Shown here piece after piece: positions 47,279 to 62,086 of a DNA stretch of 64,000 bases. The stretch's first letter is position 1, and the number at the start of each line of letters is the position of its first letter. The position numbers and the translations under genes were made by a program. The stretch is from Pseudoalteromonas rubra (GTDB taxonomy: Bacteria; Pseudomonadota; Gammaproteobacteria; Enterobacterales; Alteromonadaceae), in the NCBI RefSeq assembly GCF_001482385.1, contig NZ_CP013611.1:1426001-1490000 (forward strand), given 5' to 3'. The notes beneath the pieces are model-generated. The model was not told where the DNA came from, did no database searches, and saw nothing but the letters and a program-made list of their open reading frames with translations.

Positions 47279-48001
47279 ATGGCAACGCACACGAGCAAAG
47301 GGCACACACCTCCAGATATCACTGTTGCAGTAACAGACATGATCCAGGCGATACGTAGCCATAATCTGGAGCGCATTAAACAATGCTATGAGCAAGCCAC
47401 TGACACACAACGCACAGCGCAGCTCAGACACTGCTTTGAAGCAGCCAGTAGCCACACGTCAAACTACGAACATTACCAAAATATCGCAGCCCACTGTATC
47501 AGTCAGAATGGCCTGCCTGCGGGTGTGATTGCGGGGATCAATACCACAGAGCGGGTCGACTTTTTTATGCCTGCACTGCAGGCTGCGAGTGCATTTAACG
47601 TAACTAACCATCAGGGCAATACATTTTTGCACTGCCTGTTTGCCAATCCCGCTAACCCGCTGCCGCCTTTTAATTACATTCGCTCTTTGCTCTTATTTGA
47701 GCGCAATGAGCCTTTGGCCGAAGCATTAGTCATACGCAATCATCAGGGATTCAATGCACTAGAAGTCTATTTGAGTTTCAACCCACATCACAACGCGCTC
47801 CCCCAGCATGAACTAACAGCCTGGCTGGCATTATGTGAGGCCTTGCGCACATTAAACGGAGTAAACAATGATAATCTGACTAAAGTGATGGCTCACCTGA
47901 ATAGCCCAAACATGGCAGGACTGACAGGCAATCAACATCGCCTCACGCTCATCGCCAGTTACTACCAGGTGTCAGTTAGTTCATTATCAACGATGAATTA
48001 G
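47279..48001 (+). CDS. Unknown protein with ankyrin-like helices
   Basis: A 240-residue soluble protein with no signal. Two stretches resemble ankyrin turns (NHQGNTFLHCLF and NHQGFNALEVYL, about 45 residues apart), suggesting a short helical-repeat scaffold. The N-terminal 100 residues are helical and rich in Cys, His and Gln. AAGG lies about 8 nt before the ATG. Its last 26 bp overlap the end of the minus-strand hydrolase gene. No known family can be named, and a protein-binding role is only a guess. Confidence 0.6.
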   Translation: MATHTSKGHTPPDITVAVTDMIQAIRSHNLERIKQCYEQATDTQRTAQLRHCFEAASSHTSNYEHYQNIAAHCISQNGLPAGVIAGINTTERVDFFMPALQAASAFNVTNHQGNTFLHCLFANPANPLPPFNYIRSLLLFERNEPLAEALVIRNHQGFNALEVYLSFNPHHNALPQHELTAWLALCEALRTLNGVNNDNLTKVMAHLNSPNMAGLTGNQHRLTLIASYYQVSVSSLSTMN

Positions 48002-48455
48002 ACTTGATTGGCGTACGCAGCCAAAGAGCTCGTTCATCATGGCGGTAAGTCATGACCGTGCCCCCACTGGACTTGTCCCGCAGGCAGGCATACTCCACGG
48101 CCTCAAATGCCGAACGGCCAAAGTCCATGGCGGCGATAGCCCAGTTGGCGCCACTGCCAATTGCCCAGTTTAACGACAAAGGCTCCAGAAAACGGCGACC
48201 ATGGCGGATCTCACCAAAAAACACGGCACCTTCATCATCAACGAACAAGAAGGTACAGGTAACTTTATCAAATTGATTATCATGCCAGTGAGTCAACAAA
48301 TGTTCAATTTCGGCACAATTGCCCGATGCAAACACAAAACCGTCTTCTACGCGTTGGCACTTACGTGTTGCCCAGGACACAATAGTTTGGCTGGTCGAAG
48401 TGAGACTGTCTGTGCAGATAGTTTTTGAGTCATGATGGTAAGCGATGGTTGTCAA
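47976..48455 (-). CDS. Proteasome-like Ntn hydrolase (HslV-like, phage-type)
   Basis: A 159-residue protein starting MTTIAYHHD. The segment after Met, with Thr2 as candidate N-terminal nucleophile, DGFVFASGNCAEI and LNWAIGSGANWAIAAMDFGRSAFEAVEYA follow the small proteasome-like hydrolases of phages and some bacteria. Those belong to the HslV/20S beta fold, though a protease activity is not proven for this group. Start TTG 48455 is preferred over GTG 48461 because GGAG lies 5 nt before the TTG and would overlap the GTG, and because it places Thr right after Met. Convergent overlap of 26 bp with the ankyrin-like gene. Confidence 0.65.
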   Translation of the reverse strand: MTTIAYHHDSKTICTDSLTSTSQTIVSWATRKCQRVEDGFVFASGNCAEIEHLLTHWHDNQFDKVTCTFLFVDDEGAVFFGEIRHGRRFLEPLSLNWAIGSGANWAIAAMDFGRSAFEAVEYACLRDKSSGGTVMTYRHDERALWLRTPIKSNSSLIMN

Positions 48456-48780
48456 AAGCACTCCTTAGTGATGTTCCTTCAATTCAAAATAACCCAAACT
48501 TATTGTCAAGACAGGGCCTTTTTGACCTGATAATCACAATAAATTGCTGAACATCCGGTTTAAACATCAATATAAAGAGCAAAAAGTTAATACAACATTA
48601 ACAACCAATGAATGCTTCATCGAATATGAGCCGCCAGCAACCAACTTCACCAGCAGCGAGCGAAGGTGCAGTCTTATCAATCGGGCAACAGCACACTTTC
48701 AGGCTTTAATAAACAAGCCCCACCAGCATGAAACGTCGCCATGCAGCGCTTATTATCGAAGGTAACAGCGTAAATCTGGC
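48456..48780. other. Intergenic stretch between two minus-strand genes
   Basis: About 325 bp. A plus-strand frame of 73 codons (48544-48765) has no ribosome site or recognisable family and is not called. On the minus strand a second frame of about 35 codons continues directly past the winged-helix stop (LSQIYAVTFDNKRCMATF onward). It might be the remains of a periplasmic tail lost by frameshift. Confidence 0.4.
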
Positions 48781-49248
48781 TTAAACCATCAAGGCAAGGA
48801 CACCGGCACCGATGATCAAAGCAGCCAAAGGCGCTAACCATTTCCAGGGCAAGCTCTGCGCTTCTTCTGATACCGGTTCGGTGCTTGTCGCACTCGGGGC
48901 TGCAACAGGTTGAGCTTGCTTTTGCTCTGCCTCGAGTTGGGCTTCAGCAGGCTCGGATGGCTGCACTGGCAGTTGCCACTGATAACCTTTCTTGGAGAAA
49001 GTCTTAATCGCGTCATCACCAAACAAGGCCCGCAAGTGGCCAATATTCTGGAATACCACTTGCTCAGTGACTGTTCTGCCTGGCCATACATGCTCAAGGA
49101 TCTCAGCTTTACTATAGATCTTCTGTGGATCAGACAAAAACAACCCCAGCAACATGGCTGGCTTTTCTTTAATGCTTATTTTTCGACCTTGTTTTGACAA
49201 TGCCAGATTCTGGCAGTCAAACTCGAAATCTTGGAATGTTAACTTCAT
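48781..49248 (-). CDS. Minimal winged-helix regulator with C-terminal membrane anchor
   Basis: A 155-residue protein. An OmpR/CadC-type winged helix lies at residues 1-90 (HVWPGRTVTEQVVFQNIGHLR as recognition region, KKGYQWQLP at the end). A Glu/Gln/Ala/Pro-rich linker covers about 95-133, and one transmembrane helix covers 137-155 right at the C-terminus. It has no periplasmic domain, so it looks like a ToxR/CadC protein without a sensor. It could dimerise in the membrane with another regulator, or be truncated. It sits 1.7 kb before pigA on the opposite strand and is a candidate regulator of the region. Confidence 0.72.
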   Translation of the reverse strand: MKLTFQDFEFDCQNLALSKQGRKISIKEKPAMLLGLFLSDPQKIYSKAEILEHVWPGRTVTEQVVFQNIGHLRALFGDDAIKTFSKKGYQWQLPVQPSEPAEAQLEAEQKQAQPVAAPSATSTEPVSEEAQSLPWKWLAPLAALIIGAGVLALMV

Positions 49249-49385
49249 CGTCCTTCAGCTTTATAATTATAATAATTGTCACATTACAGGGAGCACATGA
49301 CCGTCAGATCAGCGACATGTTCCCGGTGTTAGTTCAACAAGCTTAACATGTTCCCAACCTCGGATCAGTACTCCAATGTAACGAT

Positions 49386-50291
49386 TTATAACAATTGCCT
49401 TCTTAGCTTATTCGTCAGGCTTGTCCAGCCGCTTTCACCGAACTGAAACACAGCCAAGCTTACCATGATCACGAATGCCCCAACCAATAAAGTCAACGTG
49501 ATCTGCTCATTGTTGATCCAGGCACCTAACAGCATGGCAAACCCCGGTGTGATCAAAGTGGTTAACGCAACCGTACTGGCTTTGAGTTTCTGCAACACAT
49601 GAAAATAAGCGATAAACCCAACCAAAGAACCAAAAACACTCAGGTAGACAGTGGCCAACACGGCGCTAACTTGCCAGCTTTGCGAATTCAATTGACCGTC
49701 ACTGAACCACCACACCAAACCGAACATAGGTGTAACCAGTAACAATGCACCAAAGGTAGAAGCCAGCGGATGGATCGCCAATTGCACGCGTTTTATCATC
49801 ACACCACTGAGACTAAAACAGCTCACGGCCCCAAACACATATATCAAACCTTGGGGTGCCAGGGCCAACTCATTGAGTTGTGACATGCAGACAAGATACA
49901 AACCAGCCAAGGACAAAGCTAGCCCAAGCCACTTAATAATGCTAAAACGGGCCTCTCTCAGTAGTCGCTGTGCCAGCAAGCCGGATAGCACAGGCGCAAG
50001 GCCAAATATCAGGGAGATCACACCCGATGGCACAGTTTGTGCTGCGAGGTAACTCAATAACATACCGCCAAAAATACCCAAGCTTGAGTAGCTATATAAT
50101 GCCCAGGCCTGCCTGGATACTGGAACCCGGTAACGACCAATCAACACGATGATAAAACACAGCACCAGGGCGATGGCCATACGCAAGAAAACGCTCAGCG
50201 TTGGTGACATACCCGCGCTGCTGATCACAATGCCCAACGGCGTCGTGGACCAGATGATGATAACCAGAATGTAAGATGCCTGAACTGGCAT
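49386..50291 (-). CDS. EamA/DMT family exporter
   Basis: A 301-residue membrane protein with about ten helices in two EamA repeats. The first begins MPVQASYILVIIIWSTTP and the second PQGLIYVFGAVSCFSLSG. Drug/metabolite transporters of this group export amino acids, nucleosides or small metabolites. Start ATG 50291 has GGGGAG 8 nt upstream; the longer frame from 50336 is not used. It is divergent from pigA, with a 650-bp gap, and could be part of the pigment locus by position only. An inverted repeat lies 53 bp upstream of its start. Confidence 0.83.
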   Translation of the reverse strand: MPVQASYILVIIIWSTTPLGIVISSAGMSPTLSVFLRMAIALVLCFIIVLIGRYRVPVSRQAWALYSYSSLGIFGGMLLSYLAAQTVPSGVISLIFGLAPVLSGLLAQRLLREARFSIIKWLGLALSLAGLYLVCMSQLNELALAPQGLIYVFGAVSCFSLSGVMIKRVQLAIHPLASTFGALLLVTPMFGLVWWFSDGQLNSQSWQVSAVLATVYLSVFGSLVGFIAYFHVLQKLKASTVALTTLITPGFAMLLGAWINNEQITLTLLVGAFVIMVSLAVFQFGESGWTSLTNKLRRQLL

Positions 50292-50343
50292 AGTGAACTC
50301 CCCAATTCGGGGCAGTATAAGAGGTTGGAAATACACAATGAAG

Positions 50344-50371
50344 ACTAACCGCTGATACTGCCGCGGTTAGT
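50344..50371. promoter_or_regulatory. Perfect inverted repeat upstream of the DMT exporter
   Basis: ACTAACCGC (50344-50352) and GCGGTTAGT (50363-50371) form perfect 9-bp arms around 10 bp. It is 53 bp before the exporter ATG, so it may be an operator or a leader hairpin. Confidence 0.4.
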
Positions 50372-50944
50372 AAATGACCCCTACAAACCGCAGACAACAC
50401 GCCACACACAGGCCAAATTATTCAGCCAGTTAGTGAGCGATGTAGACACGATCATCAGAGTCATGAATTTCTTCTTATGTGTTAGTGAACAACCTTTTTA
50501 TCATGCTAGATACCAAAGTCAATGGCTGGCACCCGAAAATTATTGTCTGCCGACTCTTTTGCCAATTACAGTAACAAAAATTCAGCCTCCCACCTTTGTA
50601 CCACACTCAAAACCCAGAATAGTCCTGCTGAGCAATTTTCACTCGTTTTACTATTCGCCACGCAGTTAAAAAAGCACAAACCAAACAACAATTTAACAAT
50701 AAAAATTTACAAACCAGGTCCGTACCCTTTATAAAAACAGAGATGAGATTTATAAAATACCTTTAAAAAACATATTGTTGAACCATTTACCATAAAACCA
50801 TGTAGAAAATGTGAACCACAGATTTAAAACTTAAATAAAACATTTAAAAAACACAAGTTAACAGGATTGACAGGTACATTAACAAGTCTACATAATAGCG
50901 TTTAATGCAAAAGCAGTATTTCAACCAACTCAAAGTGCAATACT
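50372..50944. other. Upstream region of the pig cluster
   Basis: A 573-bp AT-rich region (runs of TTTAAAA and ACAAACC) separating the exporter gene from pigA. Two plus-strand frames of 70-78 codons (50433-50669, 50522-50734) have no homology or ribosome site and are not called. The pigA promoter lies near the right end. The rest is available for regulator binding; AT-rich tracts here would suit silencing by H-NS-like proteins. Confidence 0.45.
50867..50896 (+). promoter_or_regulatory. Strong sigma70-like promoter of the pig operon
   Basis: TTGACA (50867-50872), a perfect -35, is followed after 18 bp by CATAAT (50891-50896), one mismatch from consensus. Transcription would start near 50903, giving a leader of about 40 nt before the pigA ATG at 50945. 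Confidence 0.65.
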
Positions 50945-52099
50945 ATGGATTTTAAGCTTTCCGACTATCAAACCGAGTTATACGATTCCGCGCTTCGCTT
51001 TGCTTCTGAGGTGCTCGACAAGGATGCGCACCAGCGTCAGCGCAATCATCACTTCGCTCCTGAGCTTTGGCAGCAGGCAGCTCAATTTGGCTTCACAGGC
51101 CTGGCAGTAGACGAAGCCTATGGCGGTGCAGATCTGGGGGCACTCAACACCATGCTAATGGTAGAGGCACTGGGCAAAGGCAGCCGCGATCTCGGCTTGT
51201 CATTCTCGCTGTGTGCTCATCTGTTTGCCTGCGTGATGCCCCTCGCACGTTTCGCAAGTGACCAATTAAAGAGGGACTTTCTTGAACCACTGGTTGCGGG
51301 AAAATTAATTGCAGCCAATGCGGCTACCGAGCCTGGTGCAGGTTCAGATATCTACAGTATGAAAACGACCGCCATCAAAGAAGCGGGTGGTTATCGGCTG
51401 AATGGTCAGAAAACCTACATCACCAATGCGCCCGTTGCCGACGTATTCGTGGCCTATGCACGAACCAATCCCGACCACGGCTTTATGGGGGTTTCCGCTT
51501 TCATCATTCCCAAAGACACGCCAGGGCTATCAACCGGTGCCAGCCAATCCAAAGACTGTCTCGCCAGCTGCCCGATGGGTGACGTGTTTTTTGACAATGT
51601 GTTCGTCAGCGAATCACAGCGCATCGGCTTTGAAGGGGCCGGCGGCGCTATCTTTCATGACTCTATGATCTGGGAAAAAGGCTGTCTGTTTGCCCTGTTT
51701 GTCGGTGCTCTGGACAGGTTGCTTGAGAGCACACTGAGCTATGCCACTGAGCGCAAACAATTTGGTAAAAAAATCGGTCATTTTCAGTCCGTATCTAACC
51801 GTATTATTGACATCAAACTGCGCCTTGAGCAGTGTCGCCTGATGCTCTATCGCGCCGGCTGGAAATACGACCAGGGACAAGATGCTGAGATTGACATTGC
51901 TATGAGCAAGCTGTTGATTTCGGACTACGCCGTCCAGTCTTCACTAGATGCCATTGCCACTTTTGGTGGCGCTGCAATCGATGCAGATATGGGCATTGTC
52001 CAGGTGCTCCTGGATACGTTGCCCAGCCGTATTTTCTCCGGCACCAATGATATTCAACGCGAGATCATCGCCCGAAAACTTGGCTTAAGAGGAGCCTGA
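50945..52099 (+). CDS. pigA: PigA, L-prolyl-carrier-protein dehydrogenase
   Basis: A 384-residue flavoprotein of the acyl-CoA dehydrogenase fold. In prodigiosin synthesis it oxidises the prolyl group on carrier protein PigG to pyrrolyl. Visible parts: helical N-domain (MDFKLSDYQTELYDSALRFA), the middle-domain FAD loop NAATEPGAGSDIYSM, and the end GTNDIQREIIARKLGLRG. Glu244, in MIWEKGC, is at the position I expect for the catalytic base of prolyl-PCP oxidases (inference). No good Shine-Dalgarno precedes the ATG. It begins the operon, and pigB follows after 2 nt. Matches Serratia PigA in length. Confidence 0.93.
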   Translation: MDFKLSDYQTELYDSALRFASEVLDKDAHQRQRNHHFAPELWQQAAQFGFTGLAVDEAYGGADLGALNTMLMVEALGKGSRDLGLSFSLCAHLFACVMPLARFASDQLKRDFLEPLVAGKLIAANAATEPGAGSDIYSMKTTAIKEAGGYRLNGQKTYITNAPVADVFVAYARTNPDHGFMGVSAFIIPKDTPGLSTGASQSKDCLASCPMGDVFFDNVFVSESQRIGFEGAGGAIFHDSMIWEKGCLFALFVGALDRLLESTLSYATERKQFGKKIGHFQSVSNRIIDIKLRLEQCRLMLYRAGWKYDQGQDAEIDIAMSKLLISDYAVQSSLDAIATFGGAAIDADMGIVQVLLDTLPSRIFSGTNDIQREIIARKLGLRGA

Positions 52100-52101
52100 A
52101 C

Positions 52102-54129
52102 ATGCTAGTTCAACGGATCTTTGCAGTACTCTATATGCTGGCCGGACTGGCCAAAGCATTTCCACAATTAGAAAATGTCCCCGACATTCTGCGTCAGGCA
52201 GCCGCAGCTAACCAGGGCACCTGGTACGCAGGACTCAGCAATCTGCTCGCGCAGCATGGCGAAATCACCAATGTCGTTGTTGCAGTCGTATTATTTGGTT
52301 CAGGTCTGGTGTTATGGCTCAACCCTCGATGGACGCGCTTTGTGATCTACGGCCAGCTTGCCATGATGGCAGTCTTCATCACTATACTGCACCGCTCTCA
52401 GCCACAAGTGATCCCGCTGGATGCCATTTTTATTATTGCCGCACTGGCGATGTTACGTCAGCAATTTCGCCGTACGGGTTCTAAACGTGTATTTGCCAGC
52501 CAGGATTTTGCCAAACCCAAAGCGCAAGCAAAGTCACCCGACAAACCTAAGCTGGCAGATGAGTATGACGTGATCATCATAGGTGCAGGTGTCTCAGGCC
52601 TGACCGCTGCCAGCGAATTTACCACGGAGCGTGTACTGGTACTGGAAAAAAGCCCCACCTTCGGTGGCAATGCACGCTGCAACAGTCATCGCTCACTATC
52701 GCACCCCATTGCCGGAGTGTGTTTTCAACAGCCCGTACCTGGCTCAGATATGGATCAATTACTGACTAAACTGGGCCTGCAAAATAAATTTAAAACCAAT
52801 GCCGAAGATACCTTGGTTTTCTTCGATACTATTTTACTGCTCAAGTGTCTCAATGAGATCACTTTAGGCTTTATAAAATTTCCCAGTTACCTGCTCAAGC
52901 CATCCGTGTGGGGATTAACAGGCCAGCTACTGCTGAACGCCTTAATTGGTAAGCCTTATGTTGTCGCCGCCAAGCAGCTGGGCGATCCTATCTTCGCAGA
53001 TCTGTACCAATTTCTTGACGGGTTTTCCGCCACAACAGAGCGCTTCCCACACGTGCCCTGGCATGAACAAAGTGGCTGGAAAAAAGAAGAAATGGTGCAG
53101 CTGGACAGCCTTTCTTTATACAGTTATCTGTTCGAGCCAAAAAAAACCGCGTCATTCCCAGCGCATTTGCAACCGCCTCGCAAACTCGGCAAGCTAGTTG
53201 AGAATGCGGTAACCACCACGCTCAGAGTGGAGTGCCTGGATATCCATGAAGTTTCGGCCTACGTAGGCCTGCACTTTCTTGTAGGTTACCTGCGCGGCAA
53301 TTTAGTTACCCTGCCTGGCGGTAATGGTCATATCAGCGAAGCATTAGTTGCCCACCTGAGCAAACAAGCCAATATCACACTGCTTAGCGATGTGGTGCTA
53401 ACCAACCTGGACAATACCGAAGCGAGCGTACAACTGACCGCGAAGGTACAACACCATAATATTTCGGTCAAAGCCAAAAAGCTGATTTGGGCCGCGCCTA
53501 AGCATCATGTGACAGACTGGCTGCCAACACTACCGGAAACCCAGGTCAAGGCCATCAAAGCCATCCGTCACGAAGATTACTATCTCGCCAATGCACTGTT
53601 ATCGCGCCCGGTACTCAGCCATTCCTTTGGCGGTTATCTAATTGAACCTGAGCGCCCGGAGCAACCGTACGCCTGGTGCAAAACAGGCACTTGTCTGGTC
53701 GCGAACTGGATGGATAGCGATAACCACAGTGAAGGCGGTGTCCTGACCTTACTCAAACCAACGACACGTGAGCAACGTCAAGGGCGTACGGCAGAAAACG
53801 ACTTTACAGGATTGCAGCAGCAGACATACCGTGAAGTCTCACTGATGTTAAACAATATTGGCATTGATCCTCGCATCGTCGAAGACATTCAGATCTGGTA
53901 CTGGCCTGACGCCTTGATCACTTCGGTCATTGGACAACAGGCCAGCGGCTTATTTCAAAGTGCCTCACAACCACATTTTAGCGTGCACTTTGCCAACCAG
54001 GACAGCGTTGGGATTGGTAACCTTGAAAGTGCCATCTTTGCCGGCAAACAGGCTGCGACACAAATTAAACGCGCATTACAACATACGGAAGCAACCGCCA
54101 TTTCGCGTAATAAGGAGACGGTATCATGA
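52102..54129 (+). CDS. pigB: PigB, flavin oxidase of the MAP branch
   Basis: A 675-residue protein with an N-terminal membrane part of about four helices (residues 1-125) and a flavin oxidoreductase domain with [14 protein letters not shown] at about 158-171 and a second FAD contact near the C-terminus ([18 protein letters not shown]). In Serratia PigB oxidises the dihydropyrrole precursor to 2-methyl-3-n-amyl-pyrrole (MAP). The membrane part suggests that this step is at the inner membrane. AGAGGAG lies 8 nt before the ATG. It overlaps pigC by 4 nt, so the two are translationally coupled. Confidence 0.92.
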   Translation: MLVQRIFAVLYMLAGLAKAFPQLENVPDILRQAAAANQGTWYAGLSNLLAQHGEITNVVVAVVLFGSGLVLWLNPRWTRFVIYGQLAMMAVFITILHRSQPQVIPLDAIFIIAALAMLRQQFRRTGSKRVFASQDFAKPKAQAKSPDKPKLADEYDVIIIGAGVSGLTAASEFTTERVLVLEKSPTFGGNARCNSHRSLSHPIAGVCFQQPVPGSDMDQLLTKLGLQNKFKTNAEDTLVFFDTILLLKCLNEITLGFIKFPSYLLKPSVWGLTGQLLLNALIGKPYVVAAKQLGDPIFADLYQFLDGFSATTERFPHVPWHEQSGWKKEEMVQLDSLSLYSYLFEPKKTASFPAHLQPPRKLGKLVENAVTTTLRVECLDIHEVSAYVGLHFLVGYLRGNLVTLPGGNGHISEALVAHLSKQANITLLSDVVLTNLDNTEASVQLTAKVQHHNISVKAKKLIWAAPKHHVTDWLPTLPETQVKAIKAIRHEDYYLANALLSRPVLSHSFGGYLIEPERPEQPYAWCKTGTCLVANWMDSDNHSEGGVLTLLKPTTREQRQGRTAENDFTGLQQQTYREVSLMLNNIGIDPRIVEDIQIWYWPDALITSVIGQQASGLFQSASQPHFSVHFANQDSVGIGNLESAIFAGKQAATQIKRALQHTEATAISRNKETVS

Positions 54130-56774
54130 GCCAATCACTCGTCGTTGCCCTCAGTGGCAACGAACAACTGGAATTAGGTCACTTAGGCGGCAAAGGCCAC
54201 TCACTGAATCACTTGATCCGTGCTGGCCTGCCCGTACCACCCGCTTTTTGTATTACTGCAGAGGCCTATCAGACCTTTGTTAATACCGCATTGCCGGATG
54301 ACTTGCTCAGTGCACCTGAGCTAGATAAAGTGCGAGATACTATCCTCAGTGCCGATATTCCTGAGCAGCTACGTACCGCGATTGCATCAGCCTATCAGGG
54401 GCTGGGTGACAATGCCCAGATAGCCGTTCGTTCGTCCGCACTGGACGAAGATGGCCAGAGCCAGAGTTTTGCTGGTCAGTACGAAACCTATCTGCATGTG
54501 CAGGGCAATGACAGTGTAATGGACAAAGTGCGCGCATGCTGGGCTTCCTTGTGGGCAGAACGTGCAGCCGGATATCGCAACAGCAGTGCGGCGGATACCG
54601 CCATTGCCGTGGTGCTGCAAACCATGGTGGATGCCGATGCAGCCGGCGTGATGTTCACTCAGGACCCGCTCAGTGGCGACACCAATAAAGTGGTCATAGA
54701 TAGCTGCTGGGGTCTGGGCGAAGGTGTGGTATCCGGGCAAGTGAGCACCGACAGCTTTATCCTCGACAAAAACAGCGGTGAGCTGCTGCAAAAGGAGATC
54801 CGCGTTAAGCCCCAGTATTGTCAGCGCAACGCACAAGGTCAGGTTACCTTGCTGAATACCCCACAGGCGCAACAACAGTCAGCCAGTCTGAACGAAGCTC
54901 AGCTCGCACAGTTGCTCACTTTGGCTAAGCAGGCACAGGCACTCTATCAGACCGAACTGGACATTGAGTGGGCCCTGAAGGACAACAAGATCTGGCTACT
55001 CCAGGCGCGCCCGGTTACCACTCAGGCGAGTAAAGCAGAACCTATTTATGCGAACCCCTGGGAACAGGACCAGCGTATTAAAGACGGTGCATTCTTTTCT
55101 CGTATGGACACCGGTGAAATCGTCACCGGACTCATGACCCCACTCGGCCTGTCATTTTGTGAGTTCTATCAAAAGCACATTCATGGTCCGGCCATCAAAA
55201 CTATGGGCCTGGCTGACATCAGCGACTGGCAAGTTTACATGGGCTACATTCAGGGTCAGGTATACCTGAATATCTCCGGCTCCGCGCACATGCTGCGCCA
55301 GTGTCCACCCACCCGGGATGAGATGAAATTTACTATCCGCTATGCCACGTCAGATATCGATTTCAGCAACTACCATAACCCTTATGGGCCAGGAGTTGAG
55401 GGCTGGGATTATGCAAAAAGTGCCTGGCATTGGTTAAAACAGCAAGTTCACAATATGCGCAATGCCGGTAAAATTGTGGATGAGATGATTGCGCTGCGCG
55501 AAAGCGAAACGAAGCGCTTTTTGGCCCTGGATCTGCCCAGTATGTCACTCAATGAGCTGGACCAGGAGCTGACCCGTATCGACAACTACTTTTTAGACTC
55601 CTGTGCCGCCTACATGCCTTTCTTTTTACAGTCATTTGCGCTGTACGATGCACTGGCCGAAACCTGTGAAGAACACTTCAAAGATCAGGGCGAAGGGCTT
55701 CAGAATCGCATCAAAGCCTCGATGAACAATCTGCGGACCATAGAAGTAACACGGGGGATCCTGGATCTCGTCGAACAAGTTCAAGGTAACCCTGAACTAA
55801 AAGCCGTATTTGAGCGATTTGAGGCAGAAGAACTGGTAAGCATCCTCCCCGCACACCCGCTGGGACAACCATTCTGGCAGGGGCCCTTTGAAGCCTTTTT
55901 GCTCGAATTTGGCGCCCGTGGCCGTCAGGAGTTTGAATTAAGTATTCCACGCTGGCGCGACGACCCCAGTTATTTGTTACAGGTCATGAAAATGTATCTG
56001 AAACACCCGGTCGATCTGGAGAAAAAACTCAAAGAGACCGAAAGTTTGCGCGAAGCCGACAGCGAGCAACTCTTTAAAGCTTTACCCGCCGGCGCGCGTT
56101 TTAAACTCAAGACCATTATCAAACTGTATGGGGTGATGGCAGAACGCCGTGAAGCGACTCGCCCTACCTTTATTACAGAGACCTGGTTCTATCGCTGCAT
56201 CATTCTTGAAGTGCTGTCGCGCCTGGAACGAGACAATCTGGCGAAAGTAGCCGACTTACCCTATATCGATTTCAATCGCCTGCGTGATTATGTTGCCGGA
56301 CGCATGGGAGCGGCTGAAGCGTTCAGCGAATCCCTACTCAATGCCAACCGCCACAGTCATTTATTCAACTTACATGCTGAAGAGCCCCCCATGGCAATCA
56401 TTGGCCCATACACACCAAAAATGAAGGCCACGGCACAAACACACAGCGATTCAATGAGTGGCCTAGCCGCCAGTCCCGGAAAAATAGTCGCTAAGGCACG
56501 GGTGATCACCGATCTGCAAGCACAGGCTGGTGACCTGGAGCCTGGAGAAATTTTGGTCGCACGCTTTACCGATGCCAGCTGGACGCCTTTATTTGCACTC
56601 GCCAGCGGGGTTGTCACGGACATCGGCTCCACGCTATCGCATAGCTGTATTGTGGCGCGTGAATTTGGTATTCCGGCTGTCGTGAACTTACACAGTGCAA
56701 CCCAGGCGATTAAAAGTGGCGACACGCTGATACTCGACGGAGACCAGGGCACAGTGATCATTCAGCGGGAATAA
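54126..56774 (+). CDS. pigC: PigC, prodigiosin synthetase (PPDK-like condensing enzyme)
   Basis: An 882-residue enzyme built like pyruvate phosphate dikinase/PEP synthase. The N-terminal ATP-grasp part (about 1-300) has [20 protein letters not shown] and [13 protein letters not shown], a central domain follows, and the C-terminal mobile phosphohistidine domain ends in [20 protein letters not shown], with His839 as the phosphorylated residue. It condenses MBC with MAP to prodigiosin using ATP. Length and His position agree with Serratia PigC as I recall it. It overlaps pigB by 4 nt. A 143-nt gap with a GC hairpin separates it from pigD. Confidence 0.93.
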   Translation: MSQSLVVALSGNEQLELGHLGGKGHSLNHLIRAGLPVPPAFCITAEAYQTFVNTALPDDLLSAPELDKVRDTILSADIPEQLRTAIASAYQGLGDNAQIAVRSSALDEDGQSQSFAGQYETYLHVQGNDSVMDKVRACWASLWAERAAGYRNSSAADTAIAVVLQTMVDADAAGVMFTQDPLSGDTNKVVIDSCWGLGEGVVSGQVSTDSFILDKNSGELLQKEIRVKPQYCQRNAQGQVTLLNTPQAQQQSASLNEAQLAQLLTLAKQAQALYQTELDIEWALKDNKIWLLQARPVTTQASKAEPIYANPWEQDQRIKDGAFFSRMDTGEIVTGLMTPLGLSFCEFYQKHIHGPAIKTMGLADISDWQVYMGYIQGQVYLNISGSAHMLRQCPPTRDEMKFTIRYATSDIDFSNYHNPYGPGVEGWDYAKSAWHWLKQQVHNMRNAGKIVDEMIALRESETKRFLALDLPSMSLNELDQELTRIDNYFLDSCAAYMPFFLQSFALYDALAETCEEHFKDQGEGLQNRIKASMNNLRTIEVTRGILDLVEQVQGNPELKAVFERFEAEELVSILPAHPLGQPFWQGPFEAFLLEFGARGRQEFELSIPRWRDDPSYLLQVMKMYLKHPVDLEKKLKETESLREADSEQLFKALPAGARFKLKTIIKLYGVMAERREATRPTFITETWFYRCIILEVLSRLERDNLAKVADLPYIDFNRLRDYVAGRMGAAEAFSESLLNANRHSHLFNLHAEEPPMAIIGPYTPKMKATAQTHSDSMSGLAASPGKIVAKARVITDLQAQAGDLEPGEILVARFTDASWTPLFALASGVVTDIGSTLSHSCIVAREFGIPAVVNLHSATQAIKSGDTLILDGDQGTVIIQRE

Positions 56775-56785
56775 TCTAATCCATC

Positions 56786-56802
56786 GCGGGCCACAGGCCC
56801 GC
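56786..56802 (+). promoter_or_regulatory. GC-rich hairpin between pigC and pigD
   Basis: GCGGGCC-ACA-GGCCCGC, a perfect 7-bp stem, lies 12 nt after the pigC stop in the only long gap of the operon. No T run follows (ATCCAAAAATT), so it is more likely an mRNA processing/stability element or a weak attenuator than a terminator. Confidence 0.4.
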
Positions 56803-56917
56803 ATCCAAAAATTCAACTTAACAATACAACGGCAAGTAGCGTGCTGCCGCCGTTGCGGGTCGTTGCGTGCAGTTTTCAGGCGAACCGAGTTTTATTAGGC
56901 AGCAGAAGGAATAAATT

Positions 56918-62019
<5,102 letters not shown>

Positions 62020-62026
62020 GGAAAAC

Positions 62027-62054
62027 GGGTCGCGCAGCCGAGCAGGCCCGACCC
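62027..62054 (+). promoter_or_regulatory. Hairpin between pigE and pigF
   Basis: GGGTCG (62027-62032) and CGACCC (62049-62054) pair around a GC-rich 16-nt loop, 8 nt after the pigE stop. No T run follows. It lies in the second longest gap of the operon and resembles the hairpin after pigC in position. Confidence 0.35.
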
Positions 62055-62086
62055 TAAACGTACTACATGATTGATAAGGATTACTT

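Noticed and set aside
48544..48765. Plus-strand frame of 73 codons
   Set aside because: No ribosome site, no recognisable family, and it lies between two minus-strand genes. Composition is like intergenic DNA.
50433..50734. Two overlapping short plus-strand frames upstream of pigA
   Set aside because: AT-rich region with odd amino-acid composition, no ribosome site and no homology. The region is better explained as control DNA.
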